Notes under the pieces: generated by a model
Seen by the model: the letters and a program-made list of their open reading frames with translations, nothing else
What the model was told of the DNA's origin: nothing
Databases searched by the model: none
Assembly: GCF_018406605.1 (NCBI RefSeq)
Contig: NZ_AP024545.1
Span: 1,426,001-1,490,000, forward strand
Direction of reading: 5' to 3'
DNA: 64,000 nt
Source of the DNA: Noviluteimonas caseinilytica
GTDB taxonomy: Bacteria > Pseudomonadota > Gammaproteobacteria > Xanthomonadales > Xanthomonadaceae
Shown: one piece after another, positions 33,819 to 42,920 of the stretch
Position numbering within the stretch: position 1 is the first letter of the stretch
Layout of the letters: each line of letters starts with the position of its first letter
Position numbers and translations under genes: made by a program

Positions 33819-36152
33819 ATGACCGAGCACGACCACGCCGAACCGGCGAAGCGCAAATTCGACGTCACCAACGCCATGCGGCCGATGTTGCCCGCGATCG
33901 CGCTGGTCGCCCTGCTGATCGCCGCGTGGCTGGCGTGGAGCGGGTTCGTCGCCTTCCGCGCCGAGCAGCGCGAATCCTCGTTGCTGCGCACGCGCGATGC
34001 GACGGCGATGACGATCGCCGCGGCGGTCGGCAAGGATCTCGAACAACTGTCCACGCGCGCGGCCTCCGCGCCGGCGACGGCCGCGCTGGCGTCGGGCGAT
34101 CTCGCCGCGGCGGGCAAGGTGATCGGCGACGGCTGGGCGGGCGTTGAAAAGGTGGAAGTGCTGGGCGGGGATTTCGACGCGGCGTATGCCGGGTTGCCTG
34201 ACGCCGGTTACGGCAAGCTCGGCCTCGTCGAATCGGCGATGTCCGAGAACAAGCCGATCGCGGCGCTGGTGCGCGATGCGGGCGGGCCGAAGCTGGGCCT
34301 GGCCGCGCCGATGTTCCAGGGCGGCAAGACGACGGCCGTGGCCTACGTGCGCATGCCGCTGGCGCTCGCCACCGGTGCGCTGGATTCGGCGAACGTGGAC
34401 GATGCGAGTTACCTCGCGCTGCGCCAGGGCAGCTTCAGCGTCGTGGAGCGCGGCGACAAGACGCTCGCGTCGGGCGCCGAAGTCCGCGCAACGCCGATCC
34501 GCGGCACGCAGTGGCGCCTCGCCGCGGGCCTGCCCGATGCGGGCGCCGCGCCGTTCGGCCTCGGCGCGATCCCGTGCTTCGCCGTCGCCATCGTGCTGCT
34601 GGCCTTGTCGTTGCTCGCATGGCGCGCCAGCAAGCGTCCCGGTGCCGCCGTGGTCGCGGACGACGTGCACGTCGCCGCGCCGACGCTCGCCGATCACCTG
34701 CACCAGGCGCCGGCGGCCGTCGTGCCGATGGCGAAGGTCAAGGACGTGGTGGTGCCGATCAAGGGCGCGCCGGTGCTGATCGACAAGGGCATCTTCCGCG
34801 CGTACGACATCCGCGGCATCGTCGGGAAGACGCTCGACATCGGCGTCGCCGAGCTCATCGGCCAGGCGATCGGTTCGCTGATGGCGGACAAGGGCCTGTC
34901 CGACATCGTGGTCGGCCGCGACGGTCGCCTGTCGGGACCGGACATGGTCGGCGGCCTGGCGGAAGGTTTGCGCAAGGCGGGCCGCAACGTCATCGACATC
35001 GGCATGGCGGCCACGCCGGTCGTGTACTTCGCCGCCTACCAGCTGCGCACCGGTTGCTGCGTGGCCGTCACCGGCAGCCACAATCCGCCGGACTACAACG
35101 GCTTCAAGATCGTCATCGGCGGCGAAACGCTGTCGGGCAACGCGATCACCGACCTCTACGCGCGCATCGCCGAAGACCGCCTGCACGAAGCAGCGAGCCA
35201 GGGCAACTGGCAGCAGCGCGACGTGTCGGCCGATTACATCGAACGCATCACGTCCGACGTGCAGCTGGATCGCCGCCTCAAAGTGGTGGTGGACGCGGGC
35301 AACGGCGTCGCCGGTGCGATCGCGCCGCAGGTGCTCACGTCCATCGGCGCCGAAGTCACGCCGCTGTTCTGCGAAGTGGACGGCACGTTCCCCAACCACC
35401 ATCCCGATCCGAGCGAAGCGCACAACCTCGAAAGCCTCATCCAGATGGTCAAGCGCCTGGACGCGGACGTGGGCATCGCCTTCGACGGCGACGGCGATCG
35501 CCTGGGCGTGGTGACGAAGGATGGCCACAACATCTTCCCGGACCGCCTGTTGATGCTGTTCGCGGCCGACGTGCTGGAGCGCAATCCCGGCGCGGTGATC
35601 GTGTACGACGTGAAGTGCACCGGCCGCCTGCCGGGCCAGATCCTGCGCCACGGCGGCAGCCCGCTGATGTGGAAGACGGGCCATTCGCTGATCAAGGCCA
35701 AGATGCGCGAGACCGATGCCGAGCTCGCGGGCGAGATGAGCGGGCACTTCTTCTTCAAGGAGCGCTGGTTCGGGTTCGACGACGGCATCTATGCCGCGGC
35801 GCGCCTGCTGGAAATCCTCGCCAGCCGCAGCCAGTCGCCGAGCGAAACGCTCGACGCGCTGCCCGACGGCGTGTCGACGCCGGAGATCAAGGTGGATGCG
35901 CCGGAAGGCGATCCGCATGCGTTCGTCGAAGCGTTCCGTGCGCGCGCGAAGTTCGAGGGCGCGCGCCTGTCGACGATCGATGGCCTGCGCGTGGACTGGC
36001 CGGACGGTTGGGGCCTGGTGCGCGCGTCCAACACCACGCCGGTGCTGGTGATGCGTTTCGACGGCGATTCGCGCGATGCGCTCACGCGCATCCAGAACGC
36101 GTTCCGCGAGCAGCTGCTTGCGATGAAGCCGGACCTCAAGCTGCCGTTCTGA
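33819..36152 (+). CDS. algC: Phosphomannomutase/phosphoglucomutase with membrane-anchored N-terminal extension
   Basis: 777 residues. Residues 1-300 are an extra part: a membrane helix (about 23-46), a periplasmic-like domain, a second helix (about 246-268) and a Pro/Ala linker. The mutase follows from IFRAYDIRGIVGKTLD: catalytic phosphoserine in TGSHNPPDYNGFK (about 418), metal loop DGDGDRLG, sugar-binding GEMSGHFFF, and phosphate site RASNTTP. It makes mannose-1-P or glucose-1-P for lipopolysaccharide and exopolysaccharide. A longer AlgC with such an extension is also known in Pseudomonas; what the extension does is unclear. There is a 24-base gap from dut. Confidence 0.93.
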   Translation: MTEHDHAEPAKRKFDVTNAMRPMLPAIALVALLIAAWLAWSGFVAFRAEQRESSLLRTRDATAMTIAAAVGKDLEQLSTRAASAPATAALASGDLAAAGKVIGDGWAGVEKVEVLGGDFDAAYAGLPDAGYGKLGLVESAMSENKPIAALVRDAGGPKLGLAAPMFQGGKTTAVAYVRMPLALATGALDSANVDDASYLALRQGSFSVVERGDKTLASGAEVRATPIRGTQWRLAAGLPDAGAAPFGLGAIPCFAVAIVLLALSLLAWRASKRPGAAVVADDVHVAAPTLADHLHQAPAAVVPMAKVKDVVVPIKGAPVLIDKGIFRAYDIRGIVGKTLDIGVAELIGQAIGSLMADKGLSDIVVGRDGRLSGPDMVGGLAEGLRKAGRNVIDIGMAATPVVYFAAYQLRTGCCVAVTGSHNPPDYNGFKIVIGGETLSGNAITDLYARIAEDRLHEAASQGNWQQRDVSADYIERITSDVQLDRRLKVVVDAGNGVAGAIAPQVLTSIGAEVTPLFCEVDGTFPNHHPDPSEAHNLESLIQMVKRLDADVGIAFDGDGDRLGVVTKDGHNIFPDRLLMLFAADVLERNPGAVIVYDVKCTGRLPGQILRHGGSPLMWKTGHSLIKAKMRETDAELAGEMSGHFFFKERWFGFDDGIYAAARLLEILASRSQSPSETLDALPDGVSTPEIKVDAPEGDPHAFVEAFRARAKFEGARLSTIDGLRVDWPDGWGLVRASNTTPVLVMRFDGDSRDALTRIQNAFREQLLAMKPDLKLPF

Positions 36153-36188
36153 CCGAACGGCAGCGCGGTTGATCGCGGGGTGTCGCGA

Positions 36189-36875
36189 TCAGCCGCCGGT
36201 CGGCGCGGCGGTGGCGGGCTGTGCGGAAGCCGCCTGGCCCTGCTTGATCTCGCGATAGCGCGCGAGCACCTGTTCCAGTTCGTCGTCCAGCTTGGCGCGG
36301 TCGCCTTGCTGCTGCGTGTACATGCGTTCGCGGCGGCCCAGTTCGGCGTGCTGCGTGGCGATGTTGTTGCGCATGATCTCGGGCACGGGCTTGCCGGCCA
36401 GTTCGAGTTCGCCGGCCTGGCGCAGCAGGCCGACCAGCGTCTGGCGCAGGGCCGACACGCCGATGCTGGAGGCCTTCAAGGTTTCGTCCAGCAGGTCGAT
36501 GCGTTCCTGGAACGCCTTGCGCAGGTCGTTCTCGGTGGCATACGACTCGACGATCGCCATTTCGCGGCGCATGCGCGCGGCGTCGGTCTCCGCCTGCGTG
36601 GCGGCGGCGGCCTTGGCGGCATCGGCGGCGGCTTGTTCTTCCGGCGTCAGCGCGCGGGCGACTTCGCCGACGCGGCGGCCGCTGCGTTCGCTGTATTCGG
36701 CGCGATGGTTGCCGGCCGCTTCGGCGGGCAGCGCATCGCCGCAGACCTTGCGGCCGTTGTCGTCCCAGCAATAGAGCTTCTTGCCGGACGACGCAGCCTG
36801 TGCGTGCGCGCCGCCCGAGGTGGCGAGCAATGCAACGGCGATGAGTGAAGCGTTGATCCTGATGTTGGCAGGCAT
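36189..36875 (-). CDS. Secreted DUF4124-like coiled-coil protein
   Basis: 228 residues. The signal peptide ends at about residue 26 (GGAHAQA). KKLYCWDDNGRKVCGDALPAE follows, a DUF4124-type small module with two Cys that may pair. The rest is long, charged and helical (about 75-210), probably coiled coil, with an Ala/Pro tail. It should sit in the periplasm. No function is known. It is 21 bases downstream of pyrE on the same strand. Confidence 0.65.
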   Translation of the reverse strand: MPANIRINASLIAVALLATSGGAHAQAASSGKKLYCWDDNGRKVCGDALPAEAAGNHRAEYSERSGRRVGEVARALTPEEQAAADAAKAAAATQAETDAARMRREMAIVESYATENDLRKAFQERIDLLDETLKASSIGVSALRQTLVGLLRQAGELELAGKPVPEIMRNNIATQHAELGRRERMYTQQQGDRAKLDDELEQVLARYREIKQGQAASAQPATAAPTGG

Positions 36876-36896
36876 GGTGCAGCCCCTGTTCTGCAG

Positions 36897-37553
36897 TCAA
36901 CCAGCGGTGGTGCCGTAGCGCGCCCGGTAAGCCAGCAGCGCGTCGCGGTGGCCGACAAGGTCCGCGCTTTCGCCCGCGAACGCAAGCAGGTCGGCGAGCG
37001 TGGCCACCGCCACGACGGGCAGTCCGTGTTCGTCGGAAACCGCCTGCGCGGCGGACTGGGCGTGCTCTTCGCTGGCGCGTTCCTGCCGGTCCAGTGCGAT
37101 CACGATGCCGGCGGGCAGGCCGCCCACTTCGCCGATGATGCCGAGCGCTTCGCGGATGGCGGTGCCGGCGGTGATCACGTCGTCGACGATCAGCACGCGG
37201 CGCCCCGTCATCGATGCGCCGATGAGCGTGCCGCCTTCGCCGTGCGCCTTGGCTTCCTTCCGGTTGAAGGCGAGGGGCACGTCGCGGCCGCGGCGGGCGA
37301 ATTCGCAGGCCAGGGCGGTGGCGAGCGGGATGCCTTTGTAGGCGGGGCCGAAGAGGACGTCGAATTCGAGGCCGGCCTCGTCCAGGGCGTCGGCGTAGCA
37401 GGCCGCCAGTTCCGCGAGGGCCGCGCCGCCGTCGAAGCGGCCGGCGTTGAAGAAATAGGGACTGACGCGGCCGGACTTGAGCGTGAATTCGCCGAAGCGC
37501 AGTGCCTGGACGCGCAGGGCCAGGGCGAGGAAGCGGGCGCGGTGGTCGGTCAC
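36897..37553 (-). CDS. pyrE: Orotate phosphoribosyltransferase
   Basis: 218 residues. Makes orotidine 5'-phosphate from orotate and PRPP in pyrimidine synthesis. The PRPP-binding motif VLIVDDVITAGTAIREA (about residues 120-136) is intact; FGEFTLKSGRVSPYFFNAG, FGPAYKGIPLA and AFNRKEAKAHGEGG (catalytic Lys loop) complete the family. It begins with GTG. It is divergent from xth, as pyrE is from the xth-related crc gene in pseudomonads. Confidence 0.95.
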   Translation of the reverse strand: MTDHRARFLALALRVQALRFGEFTLKSGRVSPYFFNAGRFDGGAALAELAACYADALDEAGLEFDVLFGPAYKGIPLATALACEFARRGRDVPLAFNRKEAKAHGEGGTLIGASMTGRRVLIVDDVITAGTAIREALGIIGEVGGLPAGIVIALDRQERASEEHAQSAAQAVSDEHGLPVVAVATLADLLAFAGESADLVGHRDALLAYRARYGTTAG

Positions 37554-37663
37554 GGGCGGGGTCCGGCGGCGGGAATGCCGCGCATGATAAGACCCGCGGC
37601 GCGCACGCCTCCCGATTGTGTGAATCCGCTACGCTTGGGCGAGTCGCTTCCACCCGGATCCAG

Positions 37664-38437
37664 ATGCGCATCGTCAGCTTCAACGCCAACGGCGTCCGCT
37701 CGGCCGCCAGCAAGGGGTTCTTCGATTGGTTCGCCGGCCAGGACGCGGATGTCCTGTGCCTGCAGGAAACCAAGGCGCAGGAGCACCAGATCTCCGGGCC
37801 CGACTTCGTGCCCGAGGGCTATCGTGCGTGGTACCGCGACGCCTCGACGAAGAAGGGCTACAGCGGCGTGGCGATCTATGCGCGCCGCCAGCCCGACGAG
37901 GTGCGCACGGGCCTGGGCTGGGCGCCGTTCGACGATGAAGGGCGCTACATCGAGGCACGCTTCGGGAACTTGAGCGTGGTGTCGTTCTACATCCCTTCGG
38001 GATCGTCGGGCGAACTGCGCCAGGGCTTCAAATTCGAAGTGATGGAGTGGCTGCGGCCGATCCTCCACCACTGGCTGCACAGCGGCCGCGACTACGTGCT
38101 GTGCGGCGACTGGAACATCGTGCGCAGCGAACTGGACATCCGGAACTGGAAGTCCAACCAGAAGAATTCCGGCTGCCTGCCGCGCGAACGCGACTGGCTC
38201 AACGACCTGTGCGCCGACACCCACGGCTGGGTGGACGCGTACCGCGCGCTGCACGCCGACGGCCAGGACTACACCTGGTGGAGCAACCGCGGCGCGGCGC
38301 GCGCGAAGAACGTGGGGTGGCGCATCGATTACCAGTTCTGCACGCCGTCGCTGCGGGACAAGTTGCGGGCGTGCGCGATCCATCCGTCGCCGCGGTTCTC
38401 GGACCACGCGCCGTTCGTCGTGGATTACGCGTTGTGA
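37664..38437 (+). CDS. xth: Exodeoxyribonuclease III family AP endonuclease
   Basis: 257 residues. ExoIII repairs abasic sites and trims 3' ends. FNANGVRSA, CLQETK (metal Glu), YSGVAIYAR, CGDWNIV (Asp/Asn pair), GWRIDYQF and FSDHAPFVVDY (Asp-His pair) are all kept, so the nuclease should be active. This matters because the pyrE-divergent homologue in Pseudomonas, Crc, has lost these residues and acts in catabolite repression. The stop overlaps the ampG start as GTGA. Confidence 0.9.
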   Translation: MRIVSFNANGVRSAASKGFFDWFAGQDADVLCLQETKAQEHQISGPDFVPEGYRAWYRDASTKKGYSGVAIYARRQPDEVRTGLGWAPFDDEGRYIEARFGNLSVVSFYIPSGSSGELRQGFKFEVMEWLRPILHHWLHSGRDYVLCGDWNIVRSELDIRNWKSNQKNSGCLPRERDWLNDLCADTHGWVDAYRALHADGQDYTWWSNRGAARAKNVGWRIDYQFCTPSLRDKLRACAIHPSPRFSDHAPFVVDYAL

Positions 38438-39732
38438 GCGTGGCCGGAGCGGCGAAACCCGCGAAGCCTTCGGTCTGGAAAGCGTTCACGCAGCCTGCCG
38501 CGTGGACGATGTTTTTCTTCGGGTTCGCCTCGGGGCTGCCGTTCCTGCTGGTCGCCGGCACGCTGGCGTACTGGTTGAAGGAAAACAACATCGAGCTGAA
38601 GGAAATCACGATCATCGCGAGCGCGGGCATGACGTATGCGCTCAAGTTCCTGTGGGCGCCGTTGCTCGACCACACGCAACTGCCGCTGTTCTCGCGGCTG
38701 GGGCAGCGGCGCGGGTGGCTGCTGTTCGCGCAGCTGGCGGTGATCGCGGGCTTGCTGGGCATGTCGCTGGTGACGCCTGCGCAGCTCGGGATCTTCGTCG
38801 TGTTCACCCTGGTGGTGGCGTTCTTCGGCGCGACGCAGGACATCGCGGTGGATGCTTACCGCATCGAGATCGGGCCGCCGGCGGTGCAGGGCGCGCTCGT
38901 GGCGACGTATTCGCTCGGTTATCGCATCGCGCTGATCGTGACCGGCGCGTTCGCGCTGTTCATGGCCGACCACATGCCGTGGGCGGCCGTGTACCAGGTG
39001 CTCGCGGGATTGATGCTGCTGCCGGTCGTCGTGACGCTGCTGGCGCGCGAACCCGACGTGATTCGCAAGGCGCCCGCGGACTGGAACGAAGCGATGCGCG
39101 TGAGCATCATCGAGCCGTTCACCGATTTCTTCCGCCGTTACGGCGCGCAGACGGCGCTGCTGACGCTCGCCTTCATCCTGCTGTTCAAGATCCCCGAGCA
39201 GGCGCTGGTGGGCGGGATCATGAGCCCGTTCTACCTGGCGATGGATTTCACCAAGACCCAGATCGGTGCGATCACCAAGATCTACGGGATCTGGATGGGG
39301 ATCCTCGGCGTGTTCCTCGGCGGCATGGCGATCGCGCGCTGGGGCGTGCGGCGGCCGCTGCTGGCTTCGATCGTGTTGTGCGCGAGCTGCAACCTGCTCT
39401 ACGTCTGGCTGATCGGGCACAAGGGGAGCCTCGCGGCGCTGACCCTGGTGATCTCCGCCGAAAACCTGACGCTGGGCTTCCTCGGCACCGCCGCCGTGGC
39501 GTTCCTGTCGGCGCTGGTGAACCGGCAGCACACGGCGACGCAATACGCGCTGTTGAGTTCGATGGTGAACCTGCCGGGCAAGGTGCTCGGGGTGTTCGCC
39601 GGCGGCATCGTCGAAGCGACCAGCTATTCCACGTACTTCATCATCGCGACGCTGGCCGTGTTGCCGGCGACGTTCCTGTTCCTGTACCTGTGGCCCAGGT
39701 TCCGGCACATCGACGTGCCGCCGGACCGCTGA
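38434..39732 (+). CDS. ampG: AmpG-family muropeptide permease (MFS)
   Basis: 432 residues, about 12 membrane helices. The start GFASGLPFLLVAGTLAYWLKE and the segments LKFLWAPLLDH and GATQDIAVDAYRIEI are strongly conserved in AmpG, which imports anhydromuropeptides for peptidoglycan recycling and so also tunes AmpC beta-lactamase induction where that exists. GTG 38434 overlaps the xth stop by 4 bases. AnmK, another recycling enzyme, is encoded about 400 bases further on. Confidence 0.88.
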   Translation: MSVAGAAKPAKPSVWKAFTQPAAWTMFFFGFASGLPFLLVAGTLAYWLKENNIELKEITIIASAGMTYALKFLWAPLLDHTQLPLFSRLGQRRGWLLFAQLAVIAGLLGMSLVTPAQLGIFVVFTLVVAFFGATQDIAVDAYRIEIGPPAVQGALVATYSLGYRIALIVTGAFALFMADHMPWAAVYQVLAGLMLLPVVVTLLAREPDVIRKAPADWNEAMRVSIIEPFTDFFRRYGAQTALLTLAFILLFKIPEQALVGGIMSPFYLAMDFTKTQIGAITKIYGIWMGILGVFLGGMAIARWGVRRPLLASIVLCASCNLLYVWLIGHKGSLAALTLVISAENLTLGFLGTAAVAFLSALVNRQHTATQYALLSSMVNLPGKVLGVFAGGIVEATSYSTYFIIATLAVLPATFLFLYLWPRFRHIDVPPDR

Positions 39733-39749
39733 GCCAGCCGGCCGTCGGC

Positions 39750-39773
39750 GACGAGCGGTGGGTGCCGCTCGTC
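39750..39773 (+). terminator. Hairpin after ampG, possible weak terminator
   Basis: GACGAGCGG and CCGCTCGTC form a nine-pair stem with a six-base loop, 18 bases after the ampG stop. The nearest T-run (GTTTTTC) is about 17 bases further, so it may act as a processing or Rho-assisted end. Confidence 0.35.
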
Positions 39774-39817
39774 CCGCTGTTGGTGCCGTTTTTCGTTCTT
39801 CGCCTAGAGGAGGACGC

Positions 39818-40111
39818 ATGACCGACCTGGTGTTGCGCGACATCGATCCGGAGCTCGCCGATCGCATCAAGCGGTTGTCCTCGGCCCGTGGCTGGGCGAT
39901 GCACGACACGTTGCGCATCCTCATGGAGCAGGGGCTGTATGCCTGCGAGGCAGGCATGGACGTGCACTTCAGCGATCCCGAAGCGAACGCGTTGCTGGAA
40001 GCGATCAAGGCGCTCGAAACGGTCGCCGACGACCAGGGCTTCGGATTGATCGGCCGCGCGCCGGCACCGCCGCCGCCGCAACACATCCTCGATCGTTGGG
40101 CCGAGGACTGA
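39818..40111 (+). CDS. Small ribbon-helix-helix protein, FitA-like
   Basis: 97 residues. LVLRDIDPELADRIKRLSSARGWAMHDTLRILMEQGL (about 4-42) fits an Arc/FitA-type ribbon-helix-helix DNA-binding domain, as in many antitoxins. The remaining half is acidic then Pro-rich (PAPPPPQHILDRWAED). No toxin gene (for example a PIN domain) is beside it: anmK follows on the other strand. AGAGGAGG gives a strong ribosome site. It may be a lone regulator or an antitoxin-derived protein. Confidence 0.6.
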   Translation: MTDLVLRDIDPELADRIKRLSSARGWAMHDTLRILMEQGLYACEAGMDVHFSDPEANALLEAIKALETVADDQGFGLIGRAPAPPPPQHILDRWAED

Positions 40112-40118
40112 TCCGCCG

Positions 40119-41237
40119 CTAGTCCTGGCGCGGATACACCACGCCGAGCACACGCGGGCCGCGTGCGCCGGTCACCGCAGGCACGTTGCCTGGACGCCCG
40201 GCCAGCGCTTCGCGCGCGAGCCACGCGAACGCCATCGCTTCGACGAAATCCGGATCCAGGCCGTGCGCGGCAGTGGATTCCACGTGCACACCCGGCAGGT
40301 GCGCGGCGATGCGCGCGAGCAGGTGCGGGTTGTGCACGCCGCCGCCGCAGGCGAGCACGCGACGCGTCGCAGGTTGGGTGGCGCGCAACGCGTCGACGAC
40401 GGTGGTGGCGGTGAGTTCGAGGAGCGTGGCTTGGACGTCTTCGGGGGATTCGTCGCCGGACAGGCGGGCTTCCACCCACGCGAGATGGAATTGTTCGCGG
40501 CCGCTGCTCTTCGGCGGCGGCGTTGCGAACCACGGTTCGTCGCGCAGGCGTGCGAGCAGTGCGGCATCGACGGTGCCGCGTGCGGCGAACGCGCCGTGCG
40601 CGTCGTACGGCGTGCCGAGGTGGCGATCGCACCAGGCGTCCATCAACGCATTCGCGGGACCCGTGTCGAAACCGCGGACGTCGCCAACCGCAGGCAACAA
40701 GGTGAAATTGGCGATGCCGCCGAGGTTGAGGACAGCGCGGTCTTCGTGCGCGTCGTGCAGCATCGCGGCGTGGAAGGCGGGCACGAGCGGTGCGCCCTGG
40801 CCGCCGGCGGCGACGTCGCGCCGGCGGAAATCGGCGACGGTGTCGATGCCGGTGCGTTCGGCGATGACGTTGCCGTCGCCGAGTTGCCAGGTGAACGGAT
40901 GCGCGGCCTGCGGGCGATGGCGCACGGTCTGCCCGTGCGAGCCGAGGGAACGGACGTCGCGCGGGGCGGCGTGGGCGCGTTCGAGCAAGGCGAGTGCGGC
41001 ATCGGCGAAGGCGTGCGCGATCTGCACGTCGAGGCCGCCGAGTTCGTCGAGGGAATTGGCGTGGCCGCCTTGTCCGAGCGCGACGAGGCGTTCGCGCAGC
41101 GCGGCATCCCAGGGAAACGTGTGGCCTTTCACCAGCGCGCAATGCGCGCCCTCGAACCGGACGAGCGCGACGTCGATGCCGTCGGCGCTGGTGCCGGAGA
41201 TCAGGCCGAGATGGAGTTCTGCTGCGTCGCTCGCCAT
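40119..41237 (-). CDS. anmK: Anhydro-N-acetylmuramic acid kinase
   Basis: 372 residues. Phosphorylates and opens anhMurNAc taken from recycled cell wall, giving MurNAc-6-P. GLISGTSADGIDVALVRF is the N-terminal phosphate loop of the ASKHA fold (GTSxDG typical), LGSHGQTVRHRP the substrate region, VLNLGGIANFT the second phosphate motif, and VLACGGGVHNPHLL the adenosine motif. Its position next to ampG and the M23 peptidase gene (58 bases upstream on the same strand) fits a cell-wall recycling and remodelling group. Confidence 0.95.
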   Translation of the reverse strand: MASDAAELHLGLISGTSADGIDVALVRFEGAHCALVKGHTFPWDAALRERLVALGQGGHANSLDELGGLDVQIAHAFADAALALLERAHAAPRDVRSLGSHGQTVRHRPQAAHPFTWQLGDGNVIAERTGIDTVADFRRRDVAAGGQGAPLVPAFHAAMLHDAHEDRAVLNLGGIANFTLLPAVGDVRGFDTGPANALMDAWCDRHLGTPYDAHGAFAARGTVDAALLARLRDEPWFATPPPKSSGREQFHLAWVEARLSGDESPEDVQATLLELTATTVVDALRATQPATRRVLACGGGVHNPHLLARIAAHLPGVHVESTAAHGLDPDFVEAMAFAWLAREALAGRPGNVPAVTGARGPRVLGVVYPRQD

Positions 41238-41294
41238 GGCGTGCTGCTGGGCGCGCGGGAGCCGCGCGCGGCGAGGATAGCGTCGATCAGCCGG

Positions 41295-42722
41295 TCAGGC
41301 TTTCTTCTGCTTCGCGGGCTTGGGGGCCGGCGCGGGTTCGGCGTCGGCGTAGATCACCTTCTCCACGCGCTGGATGCGGGCGAGGGCATTGGACGTCTGC
41401 GAACGGAACTGCGCGAGCGCGGCGCCGTTGAGCGGTTCCGGCGGCGGCATGGTGATCGACAGCGGATTGCGGTGCACGCCGTTGATGCGGAATTCGTAGT
41501 GCAGGTGCGGGCCGGTGGCCAGGCCCGTCATGCCGACGTAGCCGATCACGCGGCCCTGCGGGATCTTCTGGCCCTGCTTGATGTCGCCGAAGCGCGACAT
41601 GTGGCCGTACAGCGTGGTGTAGCCGCGGCCGTGGTCGAGGATGACGGCGCGGCCGTAGCCGCCCTTCCAGCCGACGAACTGCACGCGTGCATCGCCGGCG
41701 GCCATGATCGGCGTGCCGGTGGACGCGGCGTAATCCACGCCCTGGTGCTGGCGCACCGTGCCGAGCACCGGATGGCGCCGCGAGCCGAAGCTCGAGGTGA
41801 GGCGCGCGTACGGGATCGGCATGCGGATGAAGGTTTTCTTCAGCGGACGGCCGTCGGCGGTGAAGTACTCGGCCTTGCCGCTGCGCTCGAAACGGAAGCC
41901 CGAATGGAGCGTGCCGCCGACGGTGAACGTGGCGGCCTGCACCGGGCCGGTGCGGATCAGTTCGCCGTCGCGCCAGGTCTGCTCGACGACGACGCTGAAG
42001 CGGTCGCTGGCGGCGACGTCGTCGTTGAAGTCGATGTCGTACTTGAAGATGTCGTCGGTCAGCGTGTTGATCGCGCCCGGCGACAGGCCCAGCTTGCGGG
42101 CGGAGTGGTAGAGCGACTTGCCGACGTTGCCGCTGATCACGACGGTGCGCGACTGCGTGGGACGCTCGATCACCTGCTGGGTGATCTTGTCGCCGTCGAA
42201 GGTGAGTTCGACGCGGTGCGTGTCGTCGCGGTCGTAACGGAAGGCGCGCAGGCCGCCACCGACCGGCAGGTCGAAGGCGAGCTCGGTGCCGGGCTTCATG
42301 CGCGTCAGCGCCTGCTTCGCGCCGGGCTGGTCGAGCATCGCGTGCATGGTGGCGGCGGGCAGGTCGAGGTCTTCGAACAGCGAGCCCAGGGTCTGGCCGC
42401 GCTCGACGCGGACGATCTGCCAGCTGTCGCCGGTCTGGCCACGCAGCTTGGCGAGCGGCAGCGGCGGCAGGGTGAGGGCGAGCGTGGTGCGGGTGGGGAC
42501 GGGCGCGGCTGCGGCCTGCGAATTGGCCGGGAAGCCCGGGACAATGGCGGCGACGAGCGCGGCAAGGGTGGCGACCAGGCTGGCGTGGGCCCATTGGCGG
42601 CGGGTCCAGCGGCCGTTGAAACCGGCCGGGACGCGACGCGCGACCACGTCTTTATGGAGCGCGGCCTCGCGCAGGTTGTCGAGACGCGCGCGACGCGCAT
42701 TGCCGATGCCGGACTTGCCCAT
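41295..42722 (-). CDS. M23 family peptidoglycan endopeptidase with OapA/LysM-like region (MepM-like)
   Basis: 475 residues. A cytoplasmic basic start is followed by one membrane anchor (about 45-65). A cell-wall-binding LysM/OapA-like part follows (VERGQTLGSLFEDLDLP), then an Ig-like region and an M23 domain. The zinc motif is complete: HQGVDYA (HxxxD, about 357) and HLHYEFRINGV (HxH). It should cut peptide crosslinks to allow wall growth. AGGGGA stands before ATG 42722, and earlier in-frame starts run into the promoter. A Lys/Pro-rich tail ends the protein. Confidence 0.9.
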   Translation of the reverse strand: MGKSGIGNARRARLDNLREAALHKDVVARRVPAGFNGRWTRRQWAHASLVATLAALVAAIVPGFPANSQAAAAPVPTRTTLALTLPPLPLAKLRGQTGDSWQIVRVERGQTLGSLFEDLDLPAATMHAMLDQPGAKQALTRMKPGTELAFDLPVGGGLRAFRYDRDDTHRVELTFDGDKITQQVIERPTQSRTVVISGNVGKSLYHSARKLGLSPGAINTLTDDIFKYDIDFNDDVAASDRFSVVVEQTWRDGELIRTGPVQAATFTVGGTLHSGFRFERSGKAEYFTADGRPLKKTFIRMPIPYARLTSSFGSRRHPVLGTVRQHQGVDYAASTGTPIMAAGDARVQFVGWKGGYGRAVILDHGRGYTTLYGHMSRFGDIKQGQKIPQGRVIGYVGMTGLATGPHLHYEFRINGVHRNPLSITMPPPEPLNGAALAQFRSQTSNALARIQRVEKVIYADAEPAPAPKPAKQKKA

Positions 42723-42920
42723 GGTGTTGTCCCCTAAAAAACGGATTACGACCCCGTGAGGAAGACGTAACGGCGCTACCATAGTCACCGAAGCAACATG
42801 CGTCAAACCCTTGAGCGGGATGGTTTTTTTGTTTTAACCCCGCTTTAACGGTACCTTCACGGACCCGGTCACGGATCGGGACATTCCCACCAGCGTCCCC
42901 TTTCAAGAGCGTCATCCATC

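Noticed and set aside
33228..35918. 896-codon open frame opposite dut and algC
   Set aside because: Spans three well-supported genes on the other strand and is made of His/Arg/Ala-rich low-complexity sequence.
39818..40111. Toxin-antitoxin module with the ribbon-helix-helix gene
   Set aside because: No PIN, RelE or other toxin gene lies on either side; anmK and ampG are housekeeping genes.
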